From positions 14,348,508 through 14,412,507 of the forward strand of contig CM055065.1 in assembly GCA_029204045.2 (NCBI GenBank): a stretch of DNA of 64,000 nt, given 5' to 3'. The notes below the pieces were generated by a model. It saw only the letters and a program-made list of their open reading frames with translations. It ran no database searches and had not been told where the DNA came from. This DNA comes from Tillandsia leiboldiana. Lineage: Eukaryota; Streptophyta; Magnoliopsida; Poales; Bromeliaceae. The number at the start of each line of letters is the position of its first letter. Position 1 is the stretch's first letter. The position numbers and the translations under genes were made by a program. Below, in pieces: positions 9,832 through 22,900 of this stretch.

Positions 9832-12761
9832 TGTCACGCCCCGGGGGTTTTATTTTAGCGGAAACGATACTTCAAAGTACGCGTAAAGTGCGTACGAATT
9901 TTTTTGTTTAGAAACCTCCTTCCCCGGCGCGTGCCCAGACCCGCCACATATACAGATTCACTCGAAAATCGGGCAGAGTCTCCTCTGTATATGCACGGCG
10001 TCGCGGCTGCTACAATAGCCGATTATGAGCAATCATTTTCCCATTTAATCACAACAGTTCGAAGTAGTACGGTGCATGAAGACTAAACAATACCCGTGGC
10101 CAATCAAGTTGAAAGGATAAACTCACAGTTTTGAAAGCAGGTCCACACGACCCAAGGTTTTGAAGACAGTTTGAAAAGATGCCATAAATCCACAGGTGTT
10201 GGAAAACAGGTCCACACGACCCAGATTTTTAAAAGATAGTTTTCGAAGTTCTTTTCTTTTCTAGTCATGTTGCTTTGAAAGCGGCCAAACGGGAACAATA
10301 ACGGAAATAGTAGTGCATAAGTAGAAAGAAAGAACTCAACATCCACACGACCCCACAAGGGTATCGAGAACCACACAGTAACCTACAATACTGAATGAAA
10401 TGCAGAGGAGGTAAATAAAACAGCATACTAGGGCTCCCTCAGACCGACTGCTACCAACTCGGCCTCACCATCGCCTACCTCTACCCCCTGGAGGTACCTG
10501 TCACAGAGTGGGTAGTCAGCGACACTATCATCAAAATAGTACTAAAGCAGTAAAGTAATACCAAGCCACAAAGTAAGGCTAGCCGGAACAACCGCTCTAC
10601 TCGTAATGGTAACTCGCAACCACCTGTACCACCTGTAGCACCTGTAACCCCGGTAACACCTGTAACACCTGACCGCGTCGGGATCCAATCCCGGCGGTCT
10701 CACACCTGACTACATCGGGATCCAATCCCGGCAGTCCCACACCTGACTACATCGGGATCCAATCCCGGCAGTCCCACACCTGACTACATCGGGATCCAAT
10801 CCCGGCAGTCCCACACCTGACTACATCGGGATCCAATCCCGGCAGTCCCACAGCTCGCACCTCGCTGCCTCAGACCCCCCAGCGGTCAGGGGCCCCCCAC
10901 TACGTCACCTCGTGGGGTAACACGGGTCAAAGACCGCCTTTCCGGAAAAGAGCACCCTTTGCGGTGGCCAAACCGCGGGTGCGCGTGTCGCAACTCGAGC
11001 ATAAGTAACCAAGTAACCAAGTAACCAAGTAACCAAGTAACCATGTCACCATGTCACGGGGTAAGGTAGTACATCATAGAAACCATCAGCGTTAGTACCG
11101 ATTGATAATAAAAAGTCACTTTCGGATTACCAACACAATACTCAGCCTCGACCGTAAACCCACCTTGTTGTCGCGCTCCTGACTGATGTAAGGTTCTCTC
11201 GCGTCTCGGGTGCCCGCCCGGACCTACACGAATCTGTCATATAGGAGTCAGCAACTTAAGGCTTTGTCAGACTAATGATTAGAGCGCCCGGCGCCCTCTC
11301 ACCTTGCGTATAATACGCACAGGTACGCGCCTGGCCCCGCACGGCTGGGCGGTGTACTAACAGCGTGCGGCCGTCCGCATGCGGTAACGCCCACAAACGA
11401 CGGCGCCCGCATGCGGAGGTGCCCGCAAGCGGCGGCGCCCGCATGCGGCGGTGCCCGCAAGCGGCGGCGCCCGCATGCGGCGGCGCACAAGCGGCGGCGC
11501 CCACATGCGGCAGCCCGCAAGCGGCCGTGCCCGCATGCGGGGGCGCCCGCATGCGGCAGCCCGCAAGCGGCGGCGCCCGCATGCGGCAGCCCGCATGCGG
11601 TGCCGCCCGCAAGTGGCGGCGCGCATGCGGCAGCCCGCATGCGGTGCCGCCCTCAAGCGGCAGCCCGCATGCGGCGCAGCCCGCAAGCGGCGCCGCCCGC
11701 ATGCGGCAGTCCGCATGCGGTGCCGCCCGCAAGTGGCGGCGCCCGCATGCGGCAGTCCGCATGCGGAGCCGCCGTGCGCGCCGGATTCCGGCGATGCCCA
11801 TGCCCCTTCTTTCCCCCCCCCCCCCCCCCCCTCCTCGTCCGCTCCAACCAAGAATGGGGCGAGAAAGCAAAACCCTAGCGTGCTCACCTCGGTTGTCGGA
11901 GGGAAAGGCGATCCGATCCTGCGAGTTCGGCTACAAGGAATGTGGGGACGTCTCCTTCTCCTTCCTTGGTCTCGCCTCTTGGATCCTCCGCGCAATCGGT
12001 GAGGAAGCAGAAGGGGTTCGTTTTGGGAAACAGAAAGGTTGGGGAAGTGGGGTCTCGTACGTAGGGGCTCGTGGGGAGTTGCGGGTAGTTAAGGGAAGTG
12101 GTTAGTTATGGGGAGTGGGTAGTTATGGGGAGTGGGTAGTTATGGGAAGTTGCGGGTAGTTAGGGGAGTTGTGGGTAGTTAAGGGAAGTGGTTAGTTATG
12201 GGGAGTGGGTAGTTATGGGGAGTGGGTAGTTATGGGAAGTTGCGGGTAGTTAGGGGAGTTGTGGGTAGTTACGGGAAGTTGCGGGTAGTTAGGGGAGTTG
12301 TGGGTAGTTATGGGAAGTTGCGGGTAGTTAGGGGAGTTGTGGGTAGTTATGGGAAGTTGCGGGTAGTTAGGGGAGTTGTACGACGGGGAAAAATAACGGG
12401 AGTGATTAAGGTGGCGGGAGCGGTTAAATTAGGGAATGGGGAATCAACCCAGTTCAAGTTAAAACGGGTCCAAATCAGGTGCGAACTAGAGTCCGGTCTG
12501 TCTGAAAAACCGCGTTATCCACCTGAACCGTTAGTTACCTTCCGGAATTTATTCCGGGAGATTCCGGCGTCGGAATTCAAAACCGTTTTCGCCGCCACTC
12601 TCCGTTTCGCGAGCCCTATTAACTAAAAATACCCGCGGGCCCCGACGGTCTGTCCGGAAACAAGGAATTATTCGATCATCCCCCAATCCCCCCGAAACGA
12701 AAAGCGGAAATAACGAACCAAAAGTAGACCCTTAAAATATTTTAAACTAGCGGCTATTACA
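9832..12761 (-). repeat. Tekay-like element, 5' LTR
   Basis: This 2930-bp LTR is almost identical to 3421-6371. Most differences are in minisatellite copy number, consistent with a fairly recent insertion. It carries the same 37-bp (10674-10857), AAGTAACC, GC-palindrome (11365-11770) and G-rich (12084-12382) arrays. Confidence 0.93.
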
Positions 12762-13027
12762 AGAATACACTCAACAATAGGTGATGATGATCAATAACAA
12801 ATTATTGTTCCTTATAAATATTAAAGGTTTAAATGGTAGGGTAGCTTCGACGGGCACATAGGCAACTGCTGCAGCCATCAACCCTTTAAGTTAGTGATTT
12901 GCCTCATGATGAAACAATATATCAAGATCTGAGTCTTTGTTACCAATGCAACATCAAACAAATGTAGGAAATGCAAATCGAACCACCGATTCGTTGTTCC
13001 TCTTTTTTATCCCTAATATTCCAAGTA
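12762..13027. repeat. Right half of repeat block split by the Tekay insertion
   Basis: After the AGAAT duplication, 12767-13002 continues the block begun at about 3314-3420. The joined order matches the uninterrupted copy at about 44235-44600, including GATGATGATCAATAACAAAT and CGAACCACCGATTCGTTGTT. It then diverges at 13003 into TTTTATCCCTAATATTCCAAGTA. No credible protein is seen. Confidence 0.7.
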
Positions 13028-13072
13028 TCTATCTATCTATACCTATACATTATTTCCCATCTTACTTGCCAC

Positions 13073-13239
13073 GTGGCAATCTATTACTTGAACTGCTCCA
13101 AGTGCTCTGTTATATATGAACCCGTCCAAGTGGCAATCTATTGCTTGAACCGGTCCAAGTGCTCTGTTATATATGAGCCGGTCCAAGTGGCAATCTATTG
13201 CTTGAACTGGTCCAAGAGCTATGTTACATATGAACCGGC
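13073..13239. repeat. 57-bp tandem repeat, three copies
   Basis: Units begin GTGGCAATCTATTGCTTGAAC at 13073, 13130 and 13187. The last copy is cut by the copia insertion, whose target duplication CCGGC (13235-13239) is part of the repeat. Confidence 0.85.
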
Positions 13240-14229
13240 TGTCGGGTTATGTAAATAATGATCTAAATAGGGAAAAAAACACCTAGAGGGGGGTGAATAG
13301 GTGTAAACAATAAACACTCAAAAATTTTTGCGCAATAAAACCCAATGCGGAAATGAAAAATAACACGCAAGATTTTTACGTGGAAAACTCCAAAACTAGG
13401 AGTAAAAAACCACGGGACCGATAACACGGTGAAATCAACTAAGATTATAACACGTAAAAAGGTGATATAACGCACTCACAGACGACTCAACCTTTTTCCA
13501 TACGCTCCGAGTTGATCTTCTCCGCTCGCTCCGCAACGCTCCTCAAATCCACGATTAGCGTCCAACGCCGAATCCACAGCGTCCAACGTCGAATCCACGA
13601 CGTCTGACCGAATCCACGGTCTTCACCCAGTAGCACGTCTCGAATCCACGAACGTACCTCGCTCCGAATCCACGAGAGCGGTAGCACCTTGAATCCACAA
13701 GGCCACGCGAGTCCACGCGCCGATTTTGGGAAAATCGTTGTTTTTGGGTGGTGATGATCCGCCGAATACTTAGATTAGAAATAGATCGGAAATACCATCT
13801 AAGTATTCATTAATTTGATTCTACTCAAAATCTGAGTTTTAAACCCTAGAATCAAATCAATCAATATAGATGAAGAAACATAGAATTAAATCTATTGATT
13901 TCCTTTCTTCTCTATAGGTGTATTTTTCTTTTTATGGCCGTATTTGAATTTATTCGTCTTACCCTAGAAAATGAATCATAGGGTTTATTTATAGGTTAGA
14001 AACCGTTGGAAGAAGATCAGAATCAAAAACTAACCTTTTTTGGAATTTTACAGGACGACGGTCCGGACTGGAATTATGGCGGCCCGGACTGTCGTAACGA
14101 GACAGACTATTTCCAGAAAAACAAACGTTCGGGGTCCAGACTGAAGTGTCTGATCCGGACTGTTCATACATTTCAGCAAAACTCACGTTCGGGGTCCGGA
14201 TCAGAAATGGCTTGGATCCGGACTGGATT
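13240..14229 (-). repeat. Copia 3' LTR, first segment (split by LARD-A)
   Basis: This 990-bp segment matches 42733-43728 with scattered substitutions of a few percent by eye. It contains a run of CGAATCCACG motifs (about 13540-13700). A TATA-type CTATAAATA sits on the minus strand near 13988-13996, with several GTCCGGAC or GATCCGGA motifs on its upstream side (14050-14229). Confidence 0.92.
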
Positions 14230-15195
14230 TGTCACGCCCCGGGTGTAAACCAGAACCCGGGCCCGTCTACAGATCCGCCGTGCACACGGTATTTCCCGCG
14301 TACACGAAGCGCCAAACCTGCTCAGATATAAGAGATAATAATAAAAGAGCAATAAAAACAGAGCTGAACTAAAACTAATACATCTCAGACTGAAGCTGAA
14401 AATAAAATACAATACATCTGTATAAATGATACATCAGTCTCTCCCAGCTCACCAAAATAAATACAACCTGCTGGCAAAAGCCAGTCCCAAATGTAAAAGT
14501 ACAACCGTCTGAGGAAACCTGGGTACACCAACAGTCCAGCTAACACGCTCATCCTGCCTCGAGATCTATCTACTCAGCCGTCCTCTCTCCTCGACCCGCC
14601 GCTGAAAGCCCAGCAGCACCCGCAGAAGACACTGCAAAACAAGGAAGAAGAAAAAGAGGAAAGAAGAATGGGGGTGAGAACTACTAGTAAACCAGTAGCC
14701 TCCCCTAGTGGGTAAAACCTCAAACTCTGCCACACCCACTAGGTCTACCAGAGGCAACAAGGAAAGAAGAGTGGTAAGAAATGAAACCGCTGAAAAAGGG
14801 AAATCTACCACTATTACGCCTCTAAAATACAGTCCTAGACTGGAATAACCGTAAGCAACAATAACCAACCGTCCCAGATGAACCCAATCTGTACCGCCCT
14901 CATCATCGGGCAAGTAAGCCGCGCCGATGTGATAGCAAAATTCCTGCTGCCGCCCTCATCATCGGGCCAATAAGCCGCGCCGATGTGATAGCAAATCTGT
15001 CCATAACTGTCTGGCCCCGGCCTCCGGAGGGGATCTCGAGGGGAGCGACCCACACGAGGAAAGCATCACCGGGCAATAACCGCGCCGGTGTGATAAAAGC
15101 ATCACCGGGCAATAACCGCGCTGGTGTGATAAAAGCAGGATTAGATCACAACTATAAAGCCCCAGTGGAACACAACCCTCCACTAAAAGAAAACT

Positions 15196-15490
15196 GATTC
15201 CCAATCAAATGCAAGAGTAACCATCCGGTCAATCGCCCAATATCCGCGATTGCCGCAATACCCCACAATCCACGACCAGGTCTAACAACCGACCTCCGGT
15301 CAACCGCCCAATATCCGCGGTCGCCGGAATAACCCACAATCACAATCATGTCCCACATCCGACATCTGGTCAACCGCCTACTATCCGCGGTTGCCACAAA
15401 ACCCTCTAGTCCATAATCATGCCCTATTACCGATGTCCTACAACCGACATCCGGTCAACCGCCCAATATCCGCGGTCGCCGCCAAAACCC
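15196..15490. repeat. Dispersed motif array CCGGTCAACCGCCCAATATCCG in LARD-A LTR
   Basis: A segment reading GGTCAACCGCCCAATATCCG then CGGTCGCCG recurs four times with variation, about 80-110 bp apart, and also in the second LTR. A reversed copy occurs in the edge LTR near 1585-1620, tying the two families together. Just upstream, at 14885-15140, further short duplicated motifs occur (CATCACCGGGCAATAACCGC, ATCATCGGGC). Confidence 0.75.
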
Positions 15491-16942
15491 ATGATCCACA
15501 ATCCAGGCCCCGGCTACACTATCCCAAACCCCTGCTCAAACCCGAGCAACAAATACCACCTGACTAACGAAAGGAGAAAAGAAACAAACAAGGTTTCTCC
15601 TAAGTCAAGTTCCAGCATGAAAGTGTAGCGATAAAAGATGGCCTACCTAGATGTCCATACAAGCATGCAAGTGTTCTCAAGGAAATAAAGTAAAAGGTGT
15701 CCAATAGTGGTTCCACATGTGTAACAATTAATAGCTCCGCATAGATATAACCATCATGCTAAAACATTATCCAACCACACATGTCTATAATCCATGTTCC
15801 ATAATAAAGCATCTCTATCCACCTATGCATGTCATAAAATCCTCAAATAGCACCAACCACTAACAGGATAATCATATAGTCCAAAACAAATATTCCAATC
15901 CACATGCAAGGTTAAACGTTAACATTCCATCCATACCAACATGTATAAGTCCCAACCACTATCAGGTATCCACAATAGTATTTTCCATATGATAGGCTCA
16001 CAATTTTATATCACTTAAGCATGCATGTCCAAATAAAAGGGATCACTCTAATATTCCTAGTGAGCATGTCAAAATAGAGGTAAACAACAACCACCCACCT
16101 CGATCGCTAATTCCAAGTCCAAATAGTGCTCTCGCCCAAACCGATAAGCCGCCGCGATCGCTGTACAAAATTCCCAAAAGAACATACATAATTAACATAC
16201 AATGCTCACACAAATCTGCCCCAAACACAACAGTCGATAGTTTCCCTATTTTTACCTACGAGAAATGCCCAAAAAATTCCAAGAAAAATACTGTCACGAT
16301 CCTCGCGATGAACCCGTCGAAACGAGTACCTGCACGCTCAAAACCGAGTCTCCTACGCTGAGAAACAAATCCGACAAGGGAATCACCTCGAAATAAACTG
16401 CTCAAAAAAACTGTAGCAATAACTTCTGTACACAGATATTTTTCACCTTCGAAAAATATTCAGAAAATTCCAAGAAAATTTGGGGATATTCCTCGTGATG
16501 TGTAGATGCAAAACGCCTTTCGAATCGCCCCAATCCGATGCCTGTACGCGAAGATAACGCCAAAATACCGCACCGCTGTCCCAAAACTCCGCCCCCGAAA
16601 ATGAGGTCACAAAATGATCCGAAAAACCCATGAAAAGCTCGGAATGGGAAAAACCAGTAAACATAGGAAACGTAGCCCTACCTGTCGTGAAGCCAATGGC
16701 GCAAGAATCACAGAAAAAGGTTCTCGGGGTAAGCCGGGGGAGTCCTCGCAGCAAAACGCGACGAAGAAGACCACAAACGAACGAGCGTTGCGCCGCGCCG
16801 TAAAAATAGAAACCTTGGAATGCGTGCCGCAGAAAAATCCTGGAATCTGCAGATGGATCCGTCCCAGGGAGATGAAGAAATCTCGTGAAGGTGGCACTGT
16901 GAAAGGAGGAACAGGGAAAGAGTTCTTCACTGCTGAACTCGG

Positions 16943-16955
16943 CCTATTTATGGGC
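16943..16955 (-). promoter_or_regulatory. LARD-A LTR TATA box (3' LTR copy)
   Basis: The minus strand reads CCCATAAATAGGCC. In the 5' LTR the same place reads CCTATAAATAGGCC (22664-22676). It lies about 960 bp inside the LTR, so U3 is about 1 kb and R plus U5 about 2.7 kb. Confidence 0.6.
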
Positions 16956-17898
16956 TGGAAGAAACAAATCCAAAAATTCCCAACCTGTCCTTTTTTCCGG
17001 GCGCTCCGGATTTTCGGGCGGCTACAGTGTTGGGCCCGGCCCAACACTGTGCGCGCCCGAAAGCCCCCCGGGCCTCCACATCGCCCACAAAACAGGCTAC
17101 AGCGGGAGCCACCACTCCCGCTGCGCCGCGTGGCCACCAGCGGACGTCGACACGTGGCGCGCACCCGGTCAGCGCCCGCCTGCCGCGCCCACGTGCTCGC
17201 CTGACGCGCCGCCTGGCGCCCCTGCCAGGCACGGTTCCCGAGGCAACCTCCCGCGCCTCGGTGGACCCTGCCTTCCAGAGCCTGCCAATAGAAAGTCGCC
17301 ACGTGTCCTGCCGGTCCATGCACCGCGCCCGCCAGCTCCGTGGTCCAAGTCCACTGCACCGACCAATCCCAACAAGCCACGTGTCCAACCCCTGGTGCAC
17401 GACGGCCCGTGGACCGCGCGCCTGCCCGCGCACCCGCGCGCCTGCCCGCGCCCACGCGCTGCCCGCGGCCGCTCTGCCGCCTGCCCGAGCCTGTCCGCCG
17501 TGCTCCGCCGCTGCCCGCCGCCGGCCGGAGTTACTGTTCCGGCGTGAACAGTAACCGGTGCTCAAAAATAACAAGTGGGTAGTCCGTTTTGACCATTTTC
17601 GCGCGCTGAATCCGAATTTGATGTCCATTTTGCCAAATTCCAACCCCAAAATCTGTCGAAGGCATCCGTAAAGGTGTTCCTTGGTCCAAACTTCGCGCTG
17701 AGTCCATTTTTAATATCCGCTTCGCGCAAAACCACTTCTAAAGATCCGACGGAGTCCACCGATCACCCACGTGATCCATTAAGCCCGAAGTCTGCCACTT
17801 GTGTCCAATTGGTGCACAAACACCTCCAACGCACCCCGTAGGCCTCCAGAAGCCACCCAACGCACAGCAACAGCTATGCGAAGATCCAGGTCATCACA

Positions 17899-17910
17899 TC
17901 CTCCCCCACT
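17899..17910 (-). promoter_or_regulatory. LARD-A polypurine tract
   Basis: The minus strand reads AGTGGGGGAGGA directly against the 3' LTR, preceded by GTTTCGAGGACGAAAC, the motif that ends many gypsy pol regions. Confidence 0.8.
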
Positions 17911-19932
17911 AAAAGAAAGTTTCGTCCTCGAAACTAAAGTCATCCCTCAACCAAGTAGAGGGGGTAAATATCCAATCATCCACCACTCAAGCTCCCAAAG
18001 CTGTCTAATACCTCCTCCAGAGACGCGATGCAATCCTCGGGTCTCTAACTAGAACAAAATAGAGGCGGGCACTCCAGAAAAACCGCACCACCTCATCCAT
18101 GTACAGCTGGGCTAACCGCTCGAGCTACCAAGTAGCCTGCATCGGTACAAGCATCCGCTCCTCCCAGGGCCTCAGATAAACCAACCACAAGTCCATCGGC
18201 ACACAAGCTCGATCCATGTACCTCGATACTCCCGAGGCATCCGATATAAGTCCCCCAACTGATCCCGTAGCCTCTGATCTCAAGTCTTTAAACCGTCGGG
18301 ATGTAGAAGCAATTCCCCAACTCTCCGGCCTCAACACACAGCCATAGGCAGTCGAGAAAACCAGCTTACAAATCCACCTTCAGGAAGACCCGGGACCCTT
18401 ACAGCTGGTAAATTAAATCCTCCATGCTCGACAAAGGTGCTAGCTCTGGATGGTCACTTCATCTAATTTCCGGGGATCCACACAAGGCCGAAGTGAACCA
18501 ACCTTCCACAACTCGAATAGCACCGGCACCCCCAAAGGCGACACACTTGGTCCGATAAACTTTCCAAAACATCGAATCCTGGGGTTGTGTCCTCAACTCC
18601 CAAACCAGTGACATGCAAGACCACTCCGATAGGAGAACAACTGGGAACTCGAAACCAAAGGGGGGTATCCCCGAGTCCCAGCGCCGCCGTAGGTCCCTCA
18701 ACCACACCAGCCAAAAGTCTACTCATCCACTGCGAAACACCCGCCTCGCTCCCGAAGTCAAAACTATAGAGGCGAAGATAACCCTCAAGCAACCCAAGGG
18801 CACCAACACCTCCGGGCCTGGCTCCCCAAGAAAACTGTCCTTGCGGCATAATCAACCACCGCGAAAGAAAACTGAACCTGCCAGCCCAACAAGTACCACC
18901 ACACCGACCGCCGTAACATATGTGCTCCGACAGTCTCAGAAATCCACTATCCTGGAAAAAGAAATCAGGAATGCCTCCACCGACTGATCTGTCCTCCATC
19001 ACCCGGCGCCACGCGCCTCAATCAGAACTCGCCTCAGGCGGTAGATCCCAATCCAAAGGAACTACAATACCACGCTCCACACCCGACGCCTACTCCAATG
19101 AGGCGTCCCTAATCCGTACTGGAGGGACCAAACGAATTAAAAGGTATCCTGGCGCAATCCACTCTCAGACACTCATATCCTATGCGCCCCGTCCCTCTAC
19201 ACATGGAGCGTGCAGTTCAGCAACTGCATTAACTCTTGACATAAAAGGCTTCCAAGTACTCTCTATCCCCTCACCCAACAAGACCCTGCCTCCAAGGGCT
19301 CCATACTCAATCCACGAATCGGAATGACTCATCCGCCAAAACTGGCTCACTCGACCGTCGCAATCCCACAGCTTACCCGCTGTCAACTATCCACCCTGCC
19401 TCGGTGCCCCAACACTAAACGTCGGCACGGAGGGGGCTACTCGCTACTCCGACCACTGTGCCACTGCGCTGATCCGACAACTGTGTCACCGCTCCGACAA
19501 CTGTGTCACCGCTCCGCTGATCTGCCACCAACACACCTACCCTTCGGGTCCGGAGCTCTCAGACTCCAATCTGGGTATCCGGCCCGAAACAACCAGCTCA
19601 GACCCAACTGCCGCACCAAGGTGCACCCGGGTCAGGGCCCAACGTCGGGGAGACACCGCTCACCACGACAAAACCGCAAATCAGCACACCCCAAACACTC
19701 GACCCAATCTAGCGAAAGTCAAAGACATCCCTCTATTTTTGTAACTTTATGTTGTCTGCAGCCAACATAACTGTCCCACAAAAATAGGTTATGTCGATCC
19801 CTCTTCACTCACAGGAAGAGTCAAACAAACAAATCACCGACTTTCGCAAAATGTCGCGTCTCTCACGCACTAACATCCTAGGGTCCGCCGAAAAGCCTAG
19901 GGTTTCCTAAGTCCCATCTGACCTATCCCTAA
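17911..19932 (-). pseudogene. LARD-A interior: decayed gypsy pol relics
   Basis: No intact frame exists, but short pieces keep the order of the Tekay-like pol on the minus strand. At about 18075-18130 the translation resembles the integrase motif ERLAQ(V/L)Y followed by a VVR-type segment. At about 18512-18600 the DNA aligns with the RT start of the Tekay element (its 9083-9182). At about 18613-18710 it aligns with the protease-RT linker (9225-9320). Everything between has decayed or is deleted. The far part (about 18.9-19.9 kb) was not recognised. There is a short duplicated motif GCTCCGACAACTGTGTCACC near 19480-19510. Confidence 0.65.
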
Positions 19933-19944
19933 GCTCTAATACCA
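19933..19944 (-). promoter_or_regulatory. LARD-A primer-binding site
   Basis: The minus strand reads TGGTATTAGAGC, one mismatch from the plant initiator tRNA-Met site, eight bases inside the 5' LTR. Confidence 0.75.
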
Positions 19945-19951
19945 CCTAATC

Positions 19952-22900
19952 TGTCACGCCCCGGGTGTAAACCAGAACCCGGGCCCGTCTACAGATCTGC
20001 CATGCACACGGTATTTCCCGCGTACACGAAGCGCCAAACCTGCTCAGATATAAGAGATAATAATAAAAGAGCAATAAAAACAGAGCTGAACTAAAACTAA
20101 TACATCTCAGACTGAAGCTGGAAATAAAATACAATACATCTGTATAAATGATACATCAGTCTCTCCCAGCTCACCAAAATAAATACAACCTGCTGGCAAA
20201 AGCCAGTCCCAAATGTAAAAGTACAACCGTCTGAGGAAACCTGGGTACACCAACAGTCCAGCTAACACGCTCATCCTGCCTCGAGATCTATCTACTCAGC
20301 CGTCCTCTCTCCTCGACCCGCCGCTGAAAGCCTAGCAGCACCCGCAGAAGACACTGCAAAACAAGGAAGAAGAAAAATAGGAAAGAAGAATGGGGGTGAG
20401 AACTACTAGTAAACCAGTAGCCTCCCCTAGTGGATAAAACCTCAAACTCTGCCACACCCACTAGGTCTACCAGAGGCAACAAGGAAAGAAGAGTGGTAAG
20501 AAATGAAACCGCTGAAAAAGGGAAATCTACCACTATTATGCCTCGAAAATACAGTCCTAGACTGGAATAACCGTAAGCAACAATAACCAACCGTCCCAGA
20601 TGAACCCAATCTGTACGGCCCTCATCATCGGGCAAGTAAGCCGCGCCGATGTGATAGCAAAATTCCTGCTGCCGCCCTCATCATCGGGCCAATAAGCCGC
20701 GCCGATGTGATAGCAAATCTGTCCATAACTGTCTGGCCCCGGCCTCCGGAGGGGATCTCGAGGGGAGCGACCCACACGAGGAAAGCATCACCGGACAATA
20801 ACCGCGCCGGTGTGATAAAAGCATCACCGGGCAATAACCGCGCCGGTGTGATAAAAGCAGGATTGGATCACAACTATAAAGCCCCAGTGGAACACAACCC
20901 TCCACTAAAAGAAAACTGATTCCCAATCAGATGCAAGAGTAACCATCCGGTCAATCGCCCAATATCCGCGATTGCCGCAATACCCCACAATCCACGACCA
21001 GGTCTAACAACCGACCTCCGGTCAACCGCCCAATATCCGCGGTCGCCGGAATAACCCACAATCACAATCATGTCCCACATCCGACATCTGGTCAACCGCC
21101 TACTATCCGCGGTTGCCACAAAACCCTCTAGTCCATAATCATGCCCTATTACCGATGTCCTACAACCGACATCCGGTCAACCGCCCAATATCCGCGGTCG
21201 CCGCCAAAACCCATAATCCACAATCCAGGCCCCGGCTACACTATCCCAAACCCCTGCTCAAACCCGAGCAACAAATACCACCTGACTAACGAAAGGAGAA
21301 AAGAAACAAACAAGGTTTCTCCTAAGTCAAGTTCCAGCATGAAAGTGTAGCGATAAAAGATGGCCTACCTAGATGTCCATACAAGCATGCAAGTGTTCTC
21401 AAGGAAATAAAGTAAAAGGTGTCCAATAGTGGTTCCACATGTGTAACAATTAATAGCTCCGCATAGATATAACCATCATGCTAAAACATTATCCAACCAC
21501 ACATGTCTATAATCCATGTTCCATAATACAGCATCTCTATCCACCTATGCATGTCATAAAATCCTCAAATAGCACCAACCACTAACAGGATAATCATATA
21601 GTCCAAAACAAATATTCCAATCCACATGCAAGGTTAAACGTTAACATTCCATCCATACCAACATGTATAAGTCCCAACCACTATCAGGTATCCACAATAG
21701 TATTTTCCATATGATATGCTCACAATTTTATATCACTTAAGCATGCATGTCCAAATAAAAGGGATCACTCTAATATTCCTAGTGAGCATGTCAAAATAGA
21801 GGTAAACAACAACCACCCACCTCGATCGCTAATTCCAAGTCCAAATAGTGCTCTCGCCCAAACCGATAAGCCGCCGCGATCGCTGTACAAAATTCCCAAA
21901 AGAACATACATAATTAACATACAATGCTCACACAAATCTGCCCCAAACACAACAGTCCACAGTTTCCCTATTTTTACCTGCGAGAAATGCCCGAAAAATT
22001 CCAAGAAAAATACTGTCACGATCCTCGCGACGAACCCGTCGAAACGAGTACCTGCACGCTCAAAACCGAGTCTCCTATGCTGAGAAACAAATCCGACAAG
22101 GGAATCACCTCGAAATAAACTGCCCAAAAAAACTGTAGCAATAACTTCTGTACACAGATATTTTTCACCTTCGAAAAATATTCAGAAAATTCCAAGAAAA
22201 TTTGGGGATATTCCTCGTGATGTGTAGATGCAAAACGCCTTTTGAATCGCCCCAATCCGATTCCTGTACACGAAGATAACGCCAAAATACCGCACCGCTG
22301 TCCCAAAACTCCGCCCCAGAAAATGAGGTCACAAAATGATCCGAAAAACCCATGAAAAGCTGGGAATGGGAAAAACCAGTAAACATGGGAAACGTAGCCC
22401 TACCTGTCGTGAAGCCAACGGCGCAAGAATCACAGAAAAAGGTGCTCGGGGTAAGCCGGGGGAGTCCTCGCACCAAAACGCGACGAAGAAGACCACAAAT
22501 GAACGAGCGTCGCGCCGCGCCGTAAAAATAGAAACCTTCGGATGCGTGCCACAGAAAAATCCTGGAATCTGCAGATGGATCCGTCCCAGGGAGATGAAGA
22601 AATCTCATGAAGGTGGCACTGTGAAAGGAGGAACAGGGAAAGAGTTCTTCACTGCTGAACTCGGCCTATTTATAGGCTGGAAGAAACAAATCCAAAAATT
22701 CCCAACCTGTCCTTTTTTCCGGGCGCTCCGGATTTTCGGGCGGCTACAGTGTTGGGCCCGGCCCAACACTGTGCGCGCCCGAAAGCCCCCCGGGCCTCCA
22801 CGTCGCCCACAAAACAGGCTACAGCGGGAGCCACCACTCCCGCTGCGCCGCGTGGCCACCAGCGGACGTCGACACGTGGCGCGCACCCGGTCAACGCCCG

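Larger units (their letters stand above)
3421..12761 (-). mobile_element. Tekay/Del-like Ty3-gypsy chromovirus lacking gag
   Basis: Two near-identical LTRs (3421-6371 and 9832-12761) begin TGTCACGCCCCGG and end GGCTATTACA. They flank 3.46 kb of internal DNA and are bordered by a 5-bp target duplication AGAAT (3416-3420 and 12762-12766). The element reads on the minus strand: PBS at 9812-9823, pol frame 9608-6408, and a purine-rich tract next to the 3' LTR at 6372. Gag and most of protease are absent between PBS and pol, so the element cannot be autonomous although its pol frame is open. Clade assignment rests on the C-terminal chromodomain-like segment, the long LTRs and general pol similarity. 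Confidence 0.93.
14230..17898 (-). repeat. LARD-A 3' LTR
   Basis: This 3669-bp LTR starts TGTCACGCCCCGGGTG and ends GGTCATCACA on the plus strand. It is nearly identical to 19952-23631 apart from scattered changes. It holds tandem motifs, a hairpin block (14671-14705), a TATA box (16943-16955) and a GC-rich U3 with several CACGTG cores. Confidence 0.93.

Noticed and set aside
16607..17554. Frames of 175-280 codons in the GC-rich U3 of LARD-A (also 22605-23315)
   Set aside because: They overlap each other on both strands, differ between the two LTRs and lie upstream of the LTR TATA box.
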